Shown here: positions 24,308 through 26,392 of the stretch, one piece after another
Position numbering within the stretch: position 1 is the first letter of the stretch
Layout: each line of letters opens with the position of its first letter
Assembly: GCA_028686145.1 (NCBI GenBank)
Contig: JAQUCQ010000008.1
Span: 1-26,392, forward strand
DNA from: Desulfuromonadaceae bacterium
GTDB taxonomy: Bacteria; Desulfobacterota; Desulfuromonadia; Geobacterales; Pseudopelobacteraceae
Length of the DNA stretch: 26,392 nt
Direction of reading: 5' to 3'
Made by a program: the position numbers and the translations under genes
Notes under the pieces: generated by a model
Seen by the model: the letters and a program-made list of their open reading frames with translations, nothing else
The model's database searches: none
What the model was told of the DNA's origin: nothing

Positions 24308-25238
24308 CGATCGACCTCTGGTAAACTTCTTCCAGAATGGCCTTGCCTCCTTCAGCCAGCAACTGATCTGCGAGGCGAATACCCAGTTGTTCACATTCAG
24401 CAGCCGGACCACTGATTTCACCACGAACGGAGCGCTTGCCATCGACAGCCGCAATGAAACCAACAAGGCGCAGTTGGTCGCCGCTGACCGTCCCATGTGC
24501 CGCTATTGGCACCTGGCAGCCACCCTCGCACCGTTTGAGCAGGGCGCGTTCTGCCCGGACCGCGTAACTTGTATCAGCATGATTGAAGAATGCAATCGTC
24601 TCCGTTATGACCGGATCTGCCAGCCGGCATTCGATCCCTAAAGCACCCTGACCAATGGCCGGAATGGAAACGTCAACGTCAAGGTATTCACCGACGCTGT
24701 CGGTGAAACCAAGGCGCTTCAGACCGGCGGCAGCCAAAATAACGGCATCCAGGTTGTCCTCGGTAAGTTTTCTGATCCGGGTCTCTACGTTGCCGCGAAT
24801 AATAACCATCTGCAGATCGGGGCGTATTTTTAGAAGCTGCGCCTGCCGACGGAGTGCACTGGTGCCGATGCGGGCTCCCTGCGGAAGTTCTGCAAACTTC
24901 AGGTTTCGAGAGATGACTGCATCGCGCGGGTCTTCGCGTTCAGTAATACAGTGCAGTCCCAATCCTTCTGGAAAATCGGTCGGCACGTCCTTCATGCTAT
25001 GCACGGCAATGTCGATCTCGCCTCGCAGCATGGCTTCCTCGATCTCCTTGACGAACAGACCTTTGCCGCCAACCTGGGCCAATGGGACATCGAGGATCTT
25101 GTCACCAATCGTCTTGATCTTGGTTAAGGTGACTTCCATATCCGGATACCGCTTCTCAAGTTCGGATTTTACCCAGTTCGCCTGCCAGAGGGCCAGCTGG
25201 CTGGCACGGGTTCCAATACGTAGTTGCTTGGGGGGCAT
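24300..25238 (-). CDS. hemC: Porphobilinogen deaminase (hydroxymethylbilane synthase)
   Basis: 312 residues. It polymerises four porphobilinogens to hydroxymethylbilane on a dipyrromethane cofactor. The N-terminal RIGTRASQLALWQA, the catalytic D84 in HSMKDVPTD, GTSALRRQAQL and the cofactor-bearing C241 in CEGGCQVPI are intact. GGAG lies 6 bases before the ATG. Its TAA overlaps the GTG of the cobA-hemD fusion, so translation is probably coupled. sfsA lies 39 bp upstream. Confidence 0.96.
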   Translation of the reverse strand: MPPKQLRIGTRASQLALWQANWVKSELEKRYPDMEVTLTKIKTIGDKILDVPLAQVGGKGLFVKEIEEAMLRGEIDIAVHSMKDVPTDFPEGLGLHCITEREDPRDAVISRNLKFAELPQGARIGTSALRRQAQLLKIRPDLQMVIIRGNVETRIRKLTEDNLDAVILAAAGLKRLGFTDSVGEYLDVDVSIPAIGQGALGIECRLADPVITETIAFFNHADTSYAVRAERALLKRCEGGCQVPIAAHGTVSGDQLRLVGFIAAVDGKRSVRGEISGPAAECEQLGIRLADQLLAEGGKAILEEVYQRSIGE

Positions 25239-25277
25239 AATTTTCTCCAGTAATATGTATTTGATCCTAACCTTTAT

Positions 25278-25973
25278 TCATTCAAGGACCACCGGCAGAC
25301 GCTCTGTGAGCCTGATCTCTTCCGGCGTTACCAGCGCCCGGTAGGCCAGCGCCTCCACTCCGTTTTCCACGGCCTGTCGCAGCAGCCGTCCATACTCCGG
25401 GTCGATCAGGTCGGCCGGAGCAACCGAGGTGCAATCGCCGCGCTGAACAGTGAAAATTAGTACGCCGCGGTCGCCTTCGCGTACCACCCTCATCAATTCC
25501 TGCAGGTGCTTTTGCCCCCGCGTGGTGACGGCATCCGGGAACAGGGCCCGGTCACGATCTGCCAACGTGACGTTTTTTACTTCAACAAAGCACCGCCCGG
25601 CCGGACTTTCCAGCAACAGGTCAATGCGGCTATGTTCACCATAGGGGACTTCGGGGCGAATTACCGCATATCCCTGCAACTCCCCAACCGTGCCATCTTC
25701 AATCGCCTCGTGCACCAGCCGGTTGGGCAACCCGGTATTGATGCCCACCCAGAAACCGTCTGCTTCCACCAGTTCCCACCCAAGGGGAAACTTCCTTCCT
25801 GGATTGGAACTGCGGGAAAGTAGCACCCGGCTGCCCGGAACGGCACATCCCTTCATACTGCCCGAGTTCGGGCAGTGAACGGTGACGATACTGCCATCCG
25901 CAAGTACGACGTCCGCCAGAAACCGCTTGTAACGTTTGAGCAGAGTACCGGTAATCAGCGGCGGCAGACGCAC
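25278..25973 (-). CDS. sfsA: SfsA-family DNA/RNA nuclease-like protein
   Basis: 231 residues. The N-terminal OB-like part (LKRYKRFLADVVL, CPNSGSMKGC) is followed by a PD-(D/E)xK-like nuclease core: D118 (HSRIDLLLE) and E131-x-K133 (CFVEVKNVTL), with the conserved FPDAVTTRGQKHLQEL. SfsA was first described in E. coli as a sugar-fermentation stimulator; its molecular job is not settled. The start is GTG, overlapping the hemA TAG by one base (TAGTG), with GGAA upstream. Its place between hemA and hemC suggests coexpression rather than a known step in heme synthesis. Confidence 0.88.
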   Translation of the reverse strand: MRLPPLITGTLLKRYKRFLADVVLADGSIVTVHCPNSGSMKGCAVPGSRVLLSRSSNPGRKFPLGWELVEADGFWVGINTGLPNRLVHEAIEDGTVGELQGYAVIRPEVPYGEHSRIDLLLESPAGRCFVEVKNVTLADRDRALFPDAVTTRGQKHLQELMRVVREGDRGVLIFTVQRGDCTSVAPADLIDPEYGRLLRQAVENGVEALAYRALVTPEEIRLTERLPVVLE

Positions 25974-26392
25974 TATTCTTCCAGCTCCAGTTCTTCATCA
26001 TCGCGCTGCAGGGCTTCCAGCTCAAACAACTGACGCAGTGCATCGATATACAAATCAACCCGTCCACCCTGGCCGGCCTGTTTCAGTGCCGATGTGGGGG
26101 CGTGGAGCAGTTTGTTCATCATGGCCATCGTAAGCGCTTCCAGCCGCTTTTCGGCGTCAGGCGGTAATTCCTTCCAGCCGGCAATGGTCTTATCCAGCTC
26201 GGATCTCCGGATTTCGTCGAACCGGTTTCTCAGGGCAACGATGGTCGGCGTCACTTCCAGTGTCGAAAGCCATTTGTGAAATTGGCCGATCTCCTGGTTG
26301 ATAATCTCCTCGGCTTTTTCAGCCTCCAGACTGCGCTGGGCAAGATTTGCCTGAATTATCTCCTGAAGATGGTCAACCGTAAACAGATAGGC
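25973..26392 (-). CDS. hemA: Glutamyl-tRNA reductase, C-terminal part (runs off the window)
   Basis: 139 codons of the C-terminus are visible; the start lies beyond position 26392. The reading frame gives AYLFTVDHLQEIIQANLAQR, then the dimerisation-domain helices with FHKWLSTLEVTPTIVALR and AMMNKLLHAPTSALKQAG, typical of the GluTR C-terminus. An in-frame ATG at 26254 could be mistaken for a start, but the homologous sequence clearly continues upstream. The enzyme reduces glutamyl-tRNA to glutamate-1-semialdehyde, the first committed step of the C5 heme pathway. It is the first visible gene of the hemA-sfsA-hemC-cobA/hemD operon. Confidence 0.93.
   Translation of the reverse strand, partial: AYLFTVDHLQEIIQANLAQRSLEAEKAEEIINQEIGQFHKWLSTLEVTPTIVALRNRFDEIRRSELDKTIAGWKELPPDAEKRLEALTMAMMNKLLHAPTSALKQAGQGGRVDLYIDALRQLFELEALQRDDEELELEE

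Noticed and set aside
24308..24496. N-terminal extension of the cobA-hemD fusion
   Set aside because: It lies inside hemC in another frame. The methyltransferase homology begins at the GTG overlapping the hemC stop.
1..26392. CRISPR arrays, GEMM/c-di-GMP riboswitches, insertion sequences
   Set aside because: Looked for regularly spaced repeats, riboswitch core sequences upstream of the chemoreceptor and HHH genes, and transposase motifs with terminal repeats. None was found by eye.

Overview
The window looks like chromosomal DNA from a bacterium of the Geobacter group (Desulfuromonadia). I infer this from the combination of genes: a methyl-accepting chemotaxis protein with a periplasmic c-type heme motif, a CobA-HemD fusion inside a hemA-sfsA-hemC cluster, a leuB-asd pair, an rplU-rpmA pair, several two-component and chemotaxis proteins, and a good -24/-12 (RpoN-type) promoter. 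The species cannot be named from the sequence alone.

Layout. Positions 1-3.8 kb are AT-richer and signalling-oriented: an HTH-receiver regulator (300-1013), an apparently non-coding 399-bp gap with an inverted repeat, a chemoreceptor (1413-3038) and a zinc-ribbon/DUF2628 membrane protein (3142-3714). Positions 3.8-5.6 kb (minus strand) hold a dksA-histidine kinase pair. Positions 5.7-7.6 kb (plus strand) hold a nitronate monooxygenase-family flavoprotein, then rplU-rpmA with its own strong promoter and terminator. Positions 7.8-10.8 kb (plus strand) hold a heme-c chemoreceptor followed by a MshEN-receiver protein that probably reads c-di-GMP. Positions 10.8-13.7 kb (minus strand) hold a U32 peptidase-family (RlhA-like) gene directly abutting a secreted thermonuclease. 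Positions 13.8-16.0 kb (minus strand) hold leuB-asd. A 453-aa protein with a degenerate receiver, a transmembrane segment and a predicted periplasmic tail diverges from leuB (16.2-17.6 kb). Positions 17.6-21.4 kb (minus strand) hold a YcaC-like hydrolase, a YtcJ-like amidohydrolase and a two-pore-helix-type ion channel. Positions 21.5-22.8 kb hold a secreted helix-hairpin-helix protein, tRNA-Leu(CAG) and ndk. Positions 22.8-26.4 kb (minus strand) hold the heme/siroheme cluster hemA(partial)-sfsA-hemC-cobA/hemD, with overlapping stop and start codons.

How the genes fit together. Housekeeping blocks (ribosomal proteins, leucine and aspartate-family biosynthesis, tetrapyrrole synthesis, NDP kinase, DksA) are interleaved with sensory genes. 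The tetrapyrrole cluster would supply heme for proteins such as the heme-c chemoreceptor, but that link is general rather than specific. The least ordinary parts are the heme-c chemoreceptor next to a putative c-di-GMP-binding response regulator, the degenerate-receiver transmembrane protein, the Cys-rich GAF kinase in the dksA transcription unit, and the HTH-receiver gene with a strong internal start at its domain boundary. No CRISPR array, intact insertion sequence, rRNA or prophage was seen.
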